NCBI GenBank assembly: GCA_031275075.1
Contig: JAISPI010000164.1
Coordinates: 1 to 13,303 of the forward strand
From: Burkholderiales bacterium
GTDB taxonomy: Bacteria > Pseudomonadota > Gammaproteobacteria > Burkholderiales > Casimicrobiaceae
Length of the DNA stretch: 13,303 nucleotides
Reading direction: 5' to 3'
Both the position numbers and the translations under genes were made by a program. The number at the start of each line of letters is the position of its first letter. The first letter of the stretch is position 1. Under the pieces are notes generated by a model, which made no database searches, was not told the DNA's origin, and saw only the letters and a list, made by a program, of their open reading frames with translations. Positions 5,764-12,718 of the stretch are shown one piece after another.

Positions 5764-6896
5764 AACGCCGACTGACATTGACGTTGATAACGGACGGCGA
5801 ACGCGTGAGCGCGCTCGATGTGCAATTGCCGCGTTTCGATGCGACAGCGTTGTTGGGACGACAGCAGGCATCGGCAGCGAAGACATTATTGCCTTCGGTT
5901 TTCGGCATTTGTGCGCAGGCGCAGGCCGCAGCGGCGGCAGGCGCGGTCAGCGCGGCACTTGGTCAACCGTTGTCGCCGGCGCTGATCGCAGGACACACAC
6001 TGGCGGTGCAGATCGAAAGCGTTCAGGAAAGTCTGCGCTCGTTGTGTCTTGGTTTACCGGAAGCGTTGTGTTCGCGGCAGACGGCACAAGGCGCGGCGCT
6101 GATCGCTGATTTCGCGCAGGCATGGCGCGACGGCACGGCGTTTCTGACGCGGCTGCAAAAAACGCTGCGCAACGAAACGCACGACGATAGGGCTTCGGCG
6201 CTTGCTGCGTTGACGCAAGAAGCAAAACCGATGGCTCAAGCATGGGATGCGTTTTGCGCGCGCTATGTTTATGGTGTTTCCGTTTTGCACTGGCAGGGAG
6301 AAGATATTGTATCGAATGAGGCATTGCCGGTGATGCGTTGGTTTCAACAGATGGCCGGGGAGGTTCCGGCATTGGGACATATGGCGTTGTCGCCATTGCC
6401 GCTGGCGATGTTCCGTGCCGGCAAGCTGTCTTGGCAGGCGTTGGTCGATGAGCCTTACGACGCGAGTGCCTGGTGGCGCGCGCAACCGGATTCGCGAATG
6501 GCGCCGGTGGCAGCGCGTTTCGACAACAGTGTGGCAGCGCGGTTGTGGGCGCGTCTCGTCGATGTGGCGGGAACATTGAGCGGATTGCTCAATGCGGAAA
6601 CAGTGGAAGCAGGCAAACCGTGGCTTCGTATGCATTCGCTCGACAGCGGTGACGGCATCGCGGAGGTCGAATGTGCGCGTGGCGTACTCGTGCATCGGGC
6701 GCAACTGAAGCAGCAAAACATCGTTGCCTATGAGGTGTGCGCGCCGACCGACTGGAATCTGCATCGTCAAGGTGTGCTGACGACGCTACTTGATCAGCCT
6801 GCATCTGATGTTAGTCAATTACGAACATACGCCACCTGGCTGGTTCAGGTACTCGATCCGTGCGTCGCTTTTGACATTGAGGTTGTTCATGCATGA
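5760..6896 (+). CDS. hupK: Hydrogenase large-subunit-like scaffold protein HupK/HoxV
   Basis: A 378-residue paralogue of the [NiFe]-hydrogenase large subunit, thought from Cupriavidus HoxV work to be a scaffold on which the Fe(CN)2CO group is passed towards the true subunit. Relics of both active-site motifs are readable. Near the N-terminus SVFGIC51AQAQ stands where catalytic subunits have R-x-C-G-x-C, with the first Cys replaced by F48. The C-terminal LDPC368VAFDIEVVHA matches D-P-C-x-x-C-x-x-H, with the second Cys replaced by F371. Between them, VECARGVLVHRAQLKQQN and VCAPTDWNLHRQG align with the large-subunit segments around APRGAL and PTTWN. It is shorter than catalytic subunits (about 550-620 aa) and has no cleavable C-terminal tail after the relic motif. 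It overlaps hupJ by 4 bp and hypA by 8 bp. Confidence 0.92.
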   Translation: MKRRLTLTLITDGERVSALDVQLPRFDATALLGRQQASAAKTLLPSVFGICAQAQAAAAAGAVSAALGQPLSPALIAGHTLAVQIESVQESLRSLCLGLPEALCSRQTAQGAALIADFAQAWRDGTAFLTRLQKTLRNETHDDRASALAALTQEAKPMAQAWDAFCARYVYGVSVLHWQGEDIVSNEALPVMRWFQQMAGEVPALGHMALSPLPLAMFRAGKLSWQALVDEPYDASAWWRAQPDSRMAPVAARFDNSVAARLWARLVDVAGTLSGLLNAETVEAGKPWLRMHSLDSGDGIAEVECARGVLVHRAQLKQQNIVAYEVCAPTDWNLHRQGVLTTLLDQPASDVSQLRTYATWLVQVLDPCVAFDIEVVHA

Positions 6897-7230
6897 AATG
6901 TCACTCGCCGAAAGCATGCTGGAAATCGTCGAAAACACGGCGCGAAAGCATCGTGCGCAGCGAGTGACATCGGTGCAGTTTGAATTGGGCGCGTTGTCGC
7001 ACGCCGACCGTGATGCGCTGGCGTTTGCGTTCGATGTGGTGGCGCGCGGCAGTGTTGCCGAAAACGCGCGTTTTGAAGTCATCGAGGTTCCGGGAGCGGC
7101 TTGGTGCATGCTGTGTTCGAAAACAGTGACACTGGCGAAATTCGGAGAAGCTTGTCCGGAATGCGGGCATTATCAATTAACGGTGACGCAGGGTGATACG
7201 ATGCGGATTTCATCAATTGAAATTGTTTAG
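6889..7230 (+). CDS. hypA: Hydrogenase nickel-insertion protein HypA
   Basis: A 113-residue nickel metallochaperone that passes Ni2+ to the hydrogenase large subunit together with HypB. The start is fixed by the nickel-binding N-terminus MHEMSLAESMLEIV, in which H2 and E3 bind nickel; upstream in-frame starts would bury it. The structural zinc site has two CxxC pairs: C73-x2-C76 and C89-x2-C92 (CPECG). The length is normal for the family. The first 8 bp overlap the end of hupK, and hypB follows after 18 nt, so both probably share the long transcript starting upstream of hupD. Confidence 0.97.
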   Translation: MHEMSLAESMLEIVENTARKHRAQRVTSVQFELGALSHADRDALAFAFDVVARGSVAENARFEVIEVPGAAWCMLCSKTVTLAKFGEACPECGHYQLTVTQGDTMRISSIEIV

Positions 7231-7235
7231 GAAAC

Positions 7236-7243
7236 AAAGGAGA
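7236..7243 (+). promoter_or_regulatory. Strong ribosome-binding site of hypB
   Basis: AAAGGAGA places GGAG (7239-7242) 6 nt before the hypB ATG. It is the best Shine-Dalgarno in the hydrogenase block, where the other genes mostly rely on overlapping stop/start codons. It suggests HypB is made at a higher level than its neighbours, in keeping with a nickel-storage role. Confidence 0.75.
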
Positions 7244-7248
7244 CGGTT

Positions 7249-8328
7249 ATGTGTTCAACCTGCGGTTGCGGTCACGGTGAAGTGAAAATCGGTGGAGTGC
7301 CGGCCGAAGAACGGCATGAGGGACACGGCGATTCGCATTGGCACCAACACGAAGACGGAACTTGGCACAATCATACGCACAGTCACCAACATGCGCACGA
7401 GCACTCACATGTGCATACGCATGGCAGCGAATCGCACAGCCATTCCCATGTGCATGCGCACAGTCACTCGCATACACACGAAGAGTCGCTTACCGGGAGC
7501 CACGGCCACGGTGATCGCGATCATCCGCACAGTCACGAACATTCGCACGATCATGAACATGCGCCACTGGGCGCGGTTCATGCGCCGGAGGTGTCGGCGG
7601 CGCGGGTGATCGAAATCGAGCGAGACTTATTGGAAAGAAACGATGCGATCGCGCGGCAGAACCGACAACAATTCGTCGATCGGGGTTTGTTTGCGCTCAA
7701 TCTGGTGTCGAGTCCCGGCTCGGGCAAAACAACGCTTTTGGTGCGTACCATCGAATCGCTGCGCGGCGATGTGGCATGTGCGGTGATTGAGGGCGACCAA
7801 CAGACCGAAAACGACGCGGATCGCGTGCGCGCCACTGGCGCGCCGGCCATACAGATCAATACCGGAAAAGGTTGCCATCTCGATGCGCGAATGGTTGCGC
7901 TGGCACTGCCGAAGTTGCCGAAACTTGAGGATGCGTTGTTGTTTATCGAAAACGTTGGTAATCTGGTATGTCCCGCAGCGTTCGATCTTGGCGAAGCGCA
8001 CAAGGTGGCGATTCTCTCGGTGACTGAAGGCACCGACAAACCGTTAAAATATCCCGATATGTTTCACGCTGCGGACGTGCTGCTAATCAACAAGATTGAT
8101 TTGTTGCCGTATGTCGATTTCGATGTTGAACAGGCAATTGTTTACGCACGCCGGATACAGCCGAAGTTGACGGTGATGAAAGTATCGGCAACGACCGGTG
8201 AGGGTATGGACGATTGGCTTGTATGGTTAAAACGCGGCGTTGAAGTGGCACGTACCACACGGCTGAACGATGTTCAGACGTTGCGGAAGAAGATTGCAGC
8301 GCTGGAAGCGCAACTGCGGGAACGTTGA
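7249..8328 (+). CDS. hypB: Hydrogenase nickel GTPase HypB with long His-rich nickel-storage region
   Basis: A 359-residue SIMIBI-class GTPase that drives nickel insertion into the hydrogenase large subunit. Three parts are visible. (1) The N-terminal M-C-S-T-C-G-C-G, the high-affinity CxxCGC nickel site known from E. coli HypB. (2) A His-rich region, residues 9-104, with 33 histidines among Ser, Glu and Asp, expected to store many nickel ions. (3) The G domain from ~115: P-loop SSPGSGKTT (154-162), IEGDQQTENDADR, the FIENVGNLVCP segment, and NKIDLLP (281-287) for guanine recognition. The G-domain metal site is C209-H210 plus C241, spaced 32 residues as in E. coli C166/C198. A C-terminal extension (LNDVQTLRKKIAALEAQLRE) looks like a short coiled coil. 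hypF, expected next in related operons, is absent; miaA follows. Confidence 0.97.
   Translation: MCSTCGCGHGEVKIGGVPAEERHEGHGDSHWHQHEDGTWHNHTHSHQHAHEHSHVHTHGSESHSHSHVHAHSHSHTHEESLTGSHGHGDRDHPHSHEHSHDHEHAPLGAVHAPEVSAARVIEIERDLLERNDAIARQNRQQFVDRGLFALNLVSSPGSGKTTLLVRTIESLRGDVACAVIEGDQQTENDADRVRATGAPAIQINTGKGCHLDARMVALALPKLPKLEDALLFIENVGNLVCPAAFDLGEAHKVAILSVTEGTDKPLKYPDMFHAADVLLINKIDLLPYVDFDVEQAIVYARRIQPKLTVMKVSATTGEGMDDWLVWLKRGVEVARTTRLNDVQTLRKKIAALEAQLRER
7336..7560 (+). repeat. His-codon-rich low-complexity tract inside hypB
   Basis: This stretch encodes residues 30-104 of HypB and is built from CAY-rich short words in which histidine alternates with another residue. The word GCACAGTCAC occurs three times, and ATGTGCATRCGCA twice. 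Such DNA is prone to slippage, so the number of histidines may vary between strains. It is coding and in frame throughout. Confidence 0.8.
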
Positions 8329-8362
8329 ACATGTATTGGGGCGGATAACCCATTTTTCTGAA

Positions 8363-9307
8363 ATGCCTTCCCGTTTTTCACCCGCCATTTTACTGATGGG
8401 GCCGACGGCGAGCGGCAAGAGCGCGTTGGCGCTCGAACTTGCCAAGCATTTCGATGGTGAAATCATCAGCGTCGATTCGGCGCAGGTCTATCGCGGAATG
8501 GATATCGGCACCGCTAAACCGGATGCGGAAACGCGCGCAAGTGTTCCACACCATTTACTCGACCTGATTGATCCGACTGAGCCCTATTCGGCCGCACGTT
8601 TCGTTCGTGATGCGCTTGTTGCCGTTCGAGATATCCGGACGCGCGGCAAGCGACCGCTTCTGGTGGGCGGCACCATGTTGTATTTCAAAGCGCTGCTTGA
8701 GGGGTTGAGTGCGTTGCCGGCGGCGAATGAGACGGTGCGCGCCGAACTTGATGCGAGGGCTGCGAGTGATGGCTGGCCGGTATTGCATGCCGAGCTTGCA
8801 AGTGTCGATCCGGTCGCCGCCGCGCGCCTCAAGCCGACTGACGCGCAACGCATCCAACGCGCGCTCGAAGTGTGGCAACTTACAGGTGTGCCGTTGTCAC
8901 AATTGCAGGGGCAGCGACAAGGGCTGCAACGAACCGATGAAACACTGGGGTCGCCTCTGTGCCTGGCATTACTTCCGAACGACCGAAAGATGTTGCACGA
9001 AGCAATTGCTCAACGTTTTGATGGCATGTTGGCAAAGGGATTGGTTACTGAATTGCGAACATTGCGGTCGCGTTATCCGTTAACACCGTCCATGCCGTCC
9101 ATGCGTTGTGTCGGTTATCGACAGGCCTGGACGTATCTCGATGGCGGGCATGACGAAGCTGCGCTACGCGCTACCGGCATTGCGGCGACGCGGCAACTCG
9201 CCAAACGGCAGATCACCTGGTTGCGCAGCATGTCGAATCTGTTGACGGCGGATCCGTTTACAGAGGATGTAAACACTTGGGCGCAGACGCTGGTGGCAAG
9301 GGCATAA
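8363..9307 (+). CDS. miaA: tRNA dimethylallyltransferase
   Basis: A 314-residue enzyme that transfers a dimethylallyl group to N6 of A37 in tRNAs reading UNN codons. The P-loop GPTASGKS (13-20) is the MiaA form, followed by DSAQVYRGMDIGTAKP (38-53), which binds tRNA and prenyl donor, then VGGTMLYFKALLEGLS and the C-terminal PSMRCVGYRQAW. Length matches the usual ~310 residues from ATG 8363; an in-frame start at 8270 would add 31 residues inside hypB and is rejected. It begins 34 nt after hypB with only a loosely placed G-rich stretch upstream, so it may be read partly from the hydrogenase transcript. No terminator is visible in between. It is a housekeeping gene and marks the right edge of the hydrogenase block. 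Confidence 0.96.
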   Translation: MPSRFSPAILLMGPTASGKSALALELAKHFDGEIISVDSAQVYRGMDIGTAKPDAETRASVPHHLLDLIDPTEPYSAARFVRDALVAVRDIRTRGKRPLLVGGTMLYFKALLEGLSALPAANETVRAELDARAASDGWPVLHAELASVDPVAAARLKPTDAQRIQRALEVWQLTGVPLSQLQGQRQGLQRTDETLGSPLCLALLPNDRKMLHEAIAQRFDGMLAKGLVTELRTLRSRYPLTPSMPSMRCVGYRQAWTYLDGGHDEAALRATGIAATRQLAKRQITWLRSMSNLLTADPFTEDVNTWAQTLVARA

Positions 9308-9360
9308 AACAAGATGTTGTACTTTCCCGGACGCAGAGTGATCGATAATCCGATAAGCCC

Positions 9361-9372
9361 ATGTGGTATTCT
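9361..9372 (+). promoter_or_regulatory. Possible extended -10 promoter element before darP
   Basis: TGG-TATTCT has the TGn-TATnnT form of an extended -10 box (TATTCT at 9367-9372), 57 bp before the darP start; no good -35 accompanies it. The 121-bp gap around it also contains an 8-bp inverted pair, TTTCCCGG (9323-9330) and CCGGGAAA further right, whose arms are about 60 bp apart and too distant to act as a terminator. Confidence 0.25.
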
Positions 9373-9428
9373 ATTCAAATCAACAAAACTCCCCGGGAAA
9401 ACCGGACACATTTGCCGAAGATTAAAAA

Positions 9429-9968
9429 ATGGTTGATCCGTTTTTAGCCCCATCCAAGTCGCAACGAAAACGAGAGATGCACGAGGTTCAGGCGCTGGGC
9501 GAAGCATTGGTGAGATTGAGTGTGGTCAAACTGAAAAAACTCGACCTTCCTGAGCGCTTGTTCGACGCCATTGTTGCGGCGCAGACGATAACGCGACACG
9601 AAGCGCGACGGCGGCAGATGCAATTCATTGGACGGTTGATGCGTGATGTTGATCCTGCTCCGATTCAGGCGTTGCTGGCGGCGCAAGTGGCGGTTCCTGT
9701 TGCCGAGAAGGCGAGGATGGCGCTGCTGGAAGATTGGCGGCAGCGGCTGCTGGAGGAGCCGGCGTCGGCGCTTGCGGCGTTGACGGAAAAATTTCCTGAC
9801 ACGCTCTCGGAAGACGTGCGCGAAACATGGCGGCAACGTATCGAGCAGGCGCAACAGGAACGCCTTCAACCGCAGGTAACACCTCGGCATTATCGAATGT
9901 TGTTTCAGGATTTGAAAAAACTTTTCGACACGCATACCGATAAAACTTCAGAACAGGTTTCATTATGA
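9429..9968 (+). CDS. darP: Ribosome biogenesis factor DarP/YjgA (DUF615)
   Basis: A 179-residue, highly charged, mostly helical protein of the DUF615 family. The E. coli member (YjgA, renamed DarP) associates with late 50S ribosomal precursors and aids their assembly. The recognisable parts are PSKSQRKREMHEVQALGEAL, then VKLKKLDLPERLFDAI (family signature), ITRHEARRRQMQFIGRLMRD and, near the C-terminus, RHYRMLFQDLKKLF. Length is typical. It overlaps mogA by 4 bp (ATGA), a pairing common in betaproteobacteria. The start at 9429 gives the normal N-terminus; no strong Shine-Dalgarno is visible. There is no transmembrane or signal segment. Confidence 0.93.
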   Translation: MVDPFLAPSKSQRKREMHEVQALGEALVRLSVVKLKKLDLPERLFDAIVAAQTITRHEARRRQMQFIGRLMRDVDPAPIQALLAAQVAVPVAEKARMALLEDWRQRLLEEPASALAALTEKFPDTLSEDVRETWRQRIEQAQQERLQPQVTPRHYRMLFQDLKKLFDTHTDKTSEQVSL

Positions 9969-10555
9969 ACACTTCACCGTTGCGTATTGCTCTGGTGTCG
10001 GTCAGTGACCGCGCTTCTCAGGGCGTTTATGAAGATCAGGGAATTCCTGCTTTGCGCGACTGGTTGACACAAGCGTTGAAAACGCCAGCGTATTTTGAAG
10101 AACGGTTGATTGCCGATGAACAATCAGTGATTGAGCGCACGTTGATCGAATTGGTCGATGAAATGGATTGTTCGTTGGTGCTAACCACCGGCGGCACCGG
10201 CCCTGCGATGCGCGATGTCACACCGGAAGCAACAGCGGCGGTTGCCGACAAAATCATGCCCGGTTTCGGCGAGCAGATGCGGCAGATTTCGCTGTATTAT
10301 GTGCCAACGGCAATTTTGTCGCGTCAAATCGGCGTCATTCGGAAAAAGGCTCTGATTCTGAATTTACCGGGGCAGCCGAAGGCGGTTCGTGAAACGCTGG
10401 AAGGTGTCAAGGGCGAGAACGGGGAGACACGGGTGCAGGGCATTTTTGCGGCCGTGCCATACTGTATCGAATTAATCGGCGGGCCTTACATCGAAACCCA
10501 TGACGCTGTTTGTCCGGCGTTTCGTCCAAAATCCGCGCGCCGTCCCGCAGCATAG
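9965..10555 (+). CDS. mogA: Molybdopterin adenylyltransferase
   Basis: A 196-residue enzyme that adenylates molybdopterin before molybdenum insertion in molybdenum cofactor synthesis, acting in the cytoplasm. It closely matches E. coli MogA: VSVSDRAS near the N-terminus, TTGGTGP (74-80), RDVTPEAT (83-90), MPGFGEQMRQISLYYVPTAI, and NLPGQPKAVRETLEGVKG. The terminal AFRPKSARR is the MogA ending. The start codon overlaps the darP stop, implying translational coupling. Its presence implies that molybdoenzymes are encoded elsewhere; none are in this window. Confidence 0.97.
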   Translation: MNTSPLRIALVSVSDRASQGVYEDQGIPALRDWLTQALKTPAYFEERLIADEQSVIERTLIELVDEMDCSLVLTTGGTGPAMRDVTPEATAAVADKIMPGFGEQMRQISLYYVPTAILSRQIGVIRKKALILNLPGQPKAVRETLEGVKGENGETRVQGIFAAVPYCIELIGGPYIETHDAVCPAFRPKSARRPAA

Positions 10556-10559
10556 CGAG

Positions 10560-10565
10560 TAAAAT
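10560..10565 (+). promoter_or_regulatory. Possible -10 box before the ribB-like gene
   Basis: TAAAAT lies just after the mogA stop, 29 bp before the ribB start, and would give a leader of about 20 nt. No good -35 is found at the right distance. The leader is far too short for an FMN riboswitch. A good Shine-Dalgarno, GGAG at 10584-10587, stands 7 nt before the start. Confidence 0.3.
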
Positions 10566-10594
10566 AGCACCCTCATGCATTTTGGAGCCGCAAC

Positions 10595-11698
10595 ATGGCG
10601 ATAGCACCTGTCCCTGAAATTCTCGCTGAGCTGAAAGCTGGCCGGATGATTATTTTGGTCGACGAAGAAAACCGCGAGAACGAAGGCGATCTAATGATTG
10701 CGGCGGAGTTCGTGACACCGGAAGCAATCAATTTCATGGTGACATACGCGCGCGGACTCGTTTGTTTGACCCTGACGCCAGAACGCTGTCAGCAATTGAA
10801 GCTGCCGTTGATGACATCGGCCAATCGTTCTTCACATGGCACGAATTTCACGTTGTCGATCGAAGCGGCAGAAGGGGTAACGACCGGCATTTCTGCGGCC
10901 GATCGGGCTTGTACAATCCGAAAAGCAGTTTCGCTTGACGCCAAGCCGGAGGATTTGGTGCAACCTGGACACATTTTTCCGCTGATGGCGCAAGCTGGCG
11001 GTGTATTGGTGCGAGCCGGTCACACGGAAGCAGGTTGCGATTTGGCGCGAATGGCAGGGTTAATGCCGGCAACGGTGATCTGCGAAGTCCTCAAAGAGGA
11101 TGGCACGATGGCGCGTTTACCAGATCTCGAAATTTTTGCGGCGAAACATGGATTGAAAATCGGCGCGATTGCAGATCTGATCCATCACCGCAGCCAAAAC
11201 GAAACGTTGTTGGAGCGGGTTGCGCAACGTCTGTTGCATACAGCTGTCGGCGCTTTTGAGTTGTTTATTTATCGCGACAAGCTGACTGACGCAACGCATT
11301 TGGCGTTGGTTCATGGAACGCCGACGCCGGAACAAGAGACGCTGGTGCGTGTACACGAACCGATCTCGATCATAGACTTTCTGGATGAACAAAGCGAGTC
11401 GCACGCCTGGGGCGTATTTCCGGCATTACGCGAACTGACGAAAGCGCCTGCGGGCGTGATGGTGTTGTTGCATCGTCCGGAGAGCTCTCAGGATTTACGT
11501 TGTCGCGCGGCAGTGGGCAAACGGAATACCGATGCAACAATGGCGTTGCGCGACTACGGCATTGGCGCTCAGATTTTACGCGACTTGAATGTTCAGAAAA
11601 TGCGGTTACTGGCGCGGCCACGGAAAATGCCGAGCATGACCGGCTTCGGGTTGGAAGTGACGGGTTTTCAGGAACAGGAGCCGCTGAACGCGCAGTAA
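10595..11698 (+). CDS. ribB: 3,4-dihydroxy-2-butanone-4-phosphate synthase with degenerate GTP cyclohydrolase II-like domain
   Basis: A 367-residue two-domain protein. Residues 1-~200 form RibB, which converts ribulose 5-phosphate to the four-carbon precursor of riboflavin: DEENRENEGD (23-32) with acidic Mg2+ ligands, SSHGTNFTLS (79-88), RAGHTEAGCDL (140-150) and VICEV are all intact. Residues ~205-350 have the GTP cyclohydrolase II fold but lack its chemistry. The zinc ligands (C-x10-C-x-C after the VRVH strand) are replaced by EPISIIDFLDEQSES, and the EGRGIGL catalytic segment is missing. What remains is YGIGAQILRDLNVQKMRLLA (321-340). It should therefore make only the RibB product, and a separate RibA must exist elsewhere. 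Fusions of this type are known in several proteobacteria and are often mislabelled RibBA. ribH follows after 25 bp. Confidence 0.94.
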   Translation: MAIAPVPEILAELKAGRMIILVDEENRENEGDLMIAAEFVTPEAINFMVTYARGLVCLTLTPERCQQLKLPLMTSANRSSHGTNFTLSIEAAEGVTTGISAADRACTIRKAVSLDAKPEDLVQPGHIFPLMAQAGGVLVRAGHTEAGCDLARMAGLMPATVICEVLKEDGTMARLPDLEIFAAKHGLKIGAIADLIHHRSQNETLLERVAQRLLHTAVGAFELFIYRDKLTDATHLALVHGTPTPEQETLVRVHEPISIIDFLDEQSESHAWGVFPALRELTKAPAGVMVLLHRPESSQDLRCRAAVGKRNTDATMALRDYGIGAQILRDLNVQKMRLLARPRKMPSMTGFGLEVTGFQEQEPLNAQ

Positions 11699-11723
11699 TG
11701 TATAACGCTCAATTTTTTAAACG

Positions 11724-12197
11724 ATGATGAAACCTCACGAAATCCCCAGTAAAACGCACGCAGCCGGAATGCGCATCGGTATCGTATTGGCTCGTTTCAA
11801 TACCGAAATCGGTGAAGGGCTGCTCAAGGGCGCGTTGCGCTTTTTACACGAAAAAGGCGTGATTGATACACATGTTTCACTGGCTCGGGTTCCTGGAGCG
11901 TTGGAGATTCCGCTGGCGTTGCAGGGGATGGCGCAAACTGGACATTTCGATGCGTTGATTGCGCTGGGCGCGGTGATTCGTGGCGAAACCTATCATTTCG
12001 AAATCGTCAGTAATGAGTCGGCGCGCGGCATCAGCGACATTGCGCTTGATTTCGATATTGCGATCGGTAATGGCGTGTTGACGTGCGAAACGGATAAACA
12101 GGCGCTGGTGCGAATGGATCAAAAAGGCTACGAGGCTGCGCTGGCAGCCGTCGAATTGGCCAATACGCTGGAGCGTTTGCGAAAAAATGTCGACTGA
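11724..12197 (+). CDS. ribH: 6,7-dimethyl-8-ribityllumazine synthase
   Basis: A 157-residue enzyme that joins the RibB product to the pyrimidine intermediate, the penultimate step of riboflavin synthesis; family members assemble as pentamers or capsids. Family motifs are complete: VLARFNTEI, VPGALEIPLAL, ALGAVIRGETYHFEIV with catalytic H91, and NGVLTCETDKQAL. It lies between the ribB-like gene and nusB, the classic proteobacterial order, and overlaps nusB by 11 bp. The second ATG (11727) would shorten it by one residue. Confidence 0.97.
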   Translation: MMKPHEIPSKTHAAGMRIGIVLARFNTEIGEGLLKGALRFLHEKGVIDTHVSLARVPGALEIPLALQGMAQTGHFDALIALGAVIRGETYHFEIVSNESARGISDIALDFDIAIGNGVLTCETDKQALVRMDQKGYEAALAAVELANTLERLRKNVD

Positions 12198-12699
12198 AAT
12201 ACCGAAAGATACGTCGGTGAAACCACCAGTGGCGAAGTCGTCGACAGGCAAGATCGACTTCATGAGCCGTCGTCGGGCGCGGGCGTTGGTGGTACAGGGA
12301 CTTTATCAGTATCAACTAACGCAGGCAGCGGCTGACGACATCCGGCTGTATCTGATGGACAGTCCGAATTACGCACGTTGTGATGAGACGTATTTTGACG
12401 CGCTGTGGCGCGGCGTCAGCAGTCGGTACGAGTCGTTGCGTGACTGTTTTGCGCCGTATGTCGCAGCCGAACGCACCACGCAAGCATTGTCGCCGGTCGA
12501 AACGGCGATTCTCGTTCTTGCCGCTTGGGAATTATCGGAACGGTTGGATATTTCTTACCGGATCATTCTCAACGAAGCCATTGACCTCGCCAAAGCATAC
12601 GGGGGCACAGACGGCCACAAATTCGTCAACGGCGTACTCGATAAACTGGCAGCGCAGTTGCGTGCTGACGAAATTCGGACGCTTGGCAAGAAAAAATAA
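12187..12699 (+). CDS. nusB: Transcription antitermination factor NusB
   Basis: A 170-residue all-helical RNA-binding protein that, with NusE, assembles on boxA of rRNA transcripts to prevent early termination. The Arg-rich start of the NusB domain, SRRRARALVVQGLYQYQLT (27-45), is followed by SPVETAILVLAAWEL and RIILNEAIDLAKAYGGTDGH, then KFVNGVLDKLA, which together are diagnostic. About 25 extra residues precede the domain; the family often starts close to the RRRAR motif. An inner in-frame ATG just before that motif (12262) is an alternative start, though the present one is favoured by coupling with ribH. The next gene is convergent and only 19 bp away, with no clear terminator between. Confidence 0.95.
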   Translation: MSTEIPKDTSVKPPVAKSSTGKIDFMSRRRARALVVQGLYQYQLTQAAADDIRLYLMDSPNYARCDETYFDALWRGVSSRYESLRDCFAPYVAAERTTQALSPVETAILVLAAWELSERLDISYRIILNEAIDLAKAYGGTDGHKFVNGVLDKLAAQLRADEIRTLGKKK

Positions 12700-12718
12700 C
12701 AGCCGAACGGTCAGGCGC

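Noticed and set aside
6054..6770. Antisense open frame of 238 codons across hupK
   Set aside because: Arg/His/Gln-rich shadow of hupK with no recognisable domain; hupK itself is supported by large-subunit-like motifs and operon position.
7336..7560. CRISPR-like or minisatellite array
   Set aside because: The short repeated words are His-rich codons inside the intact hypB reading frame, with no regular spacers.
8270..8362. Longer N-terminus for MiaA
   Set aside because: The extra 31 residues are Arg/Cys-rich, lie within hypB and are absent from the family; ATG 8363 places the P-loop at the normal distance.
10556..10594. FMN riboswitch before the riboflavin genes
   Set aside because: Only 39 bp separate mogA from the ribB-like gene, far too little for an FMN aptamer, and no conserved aptamer segments are visible.
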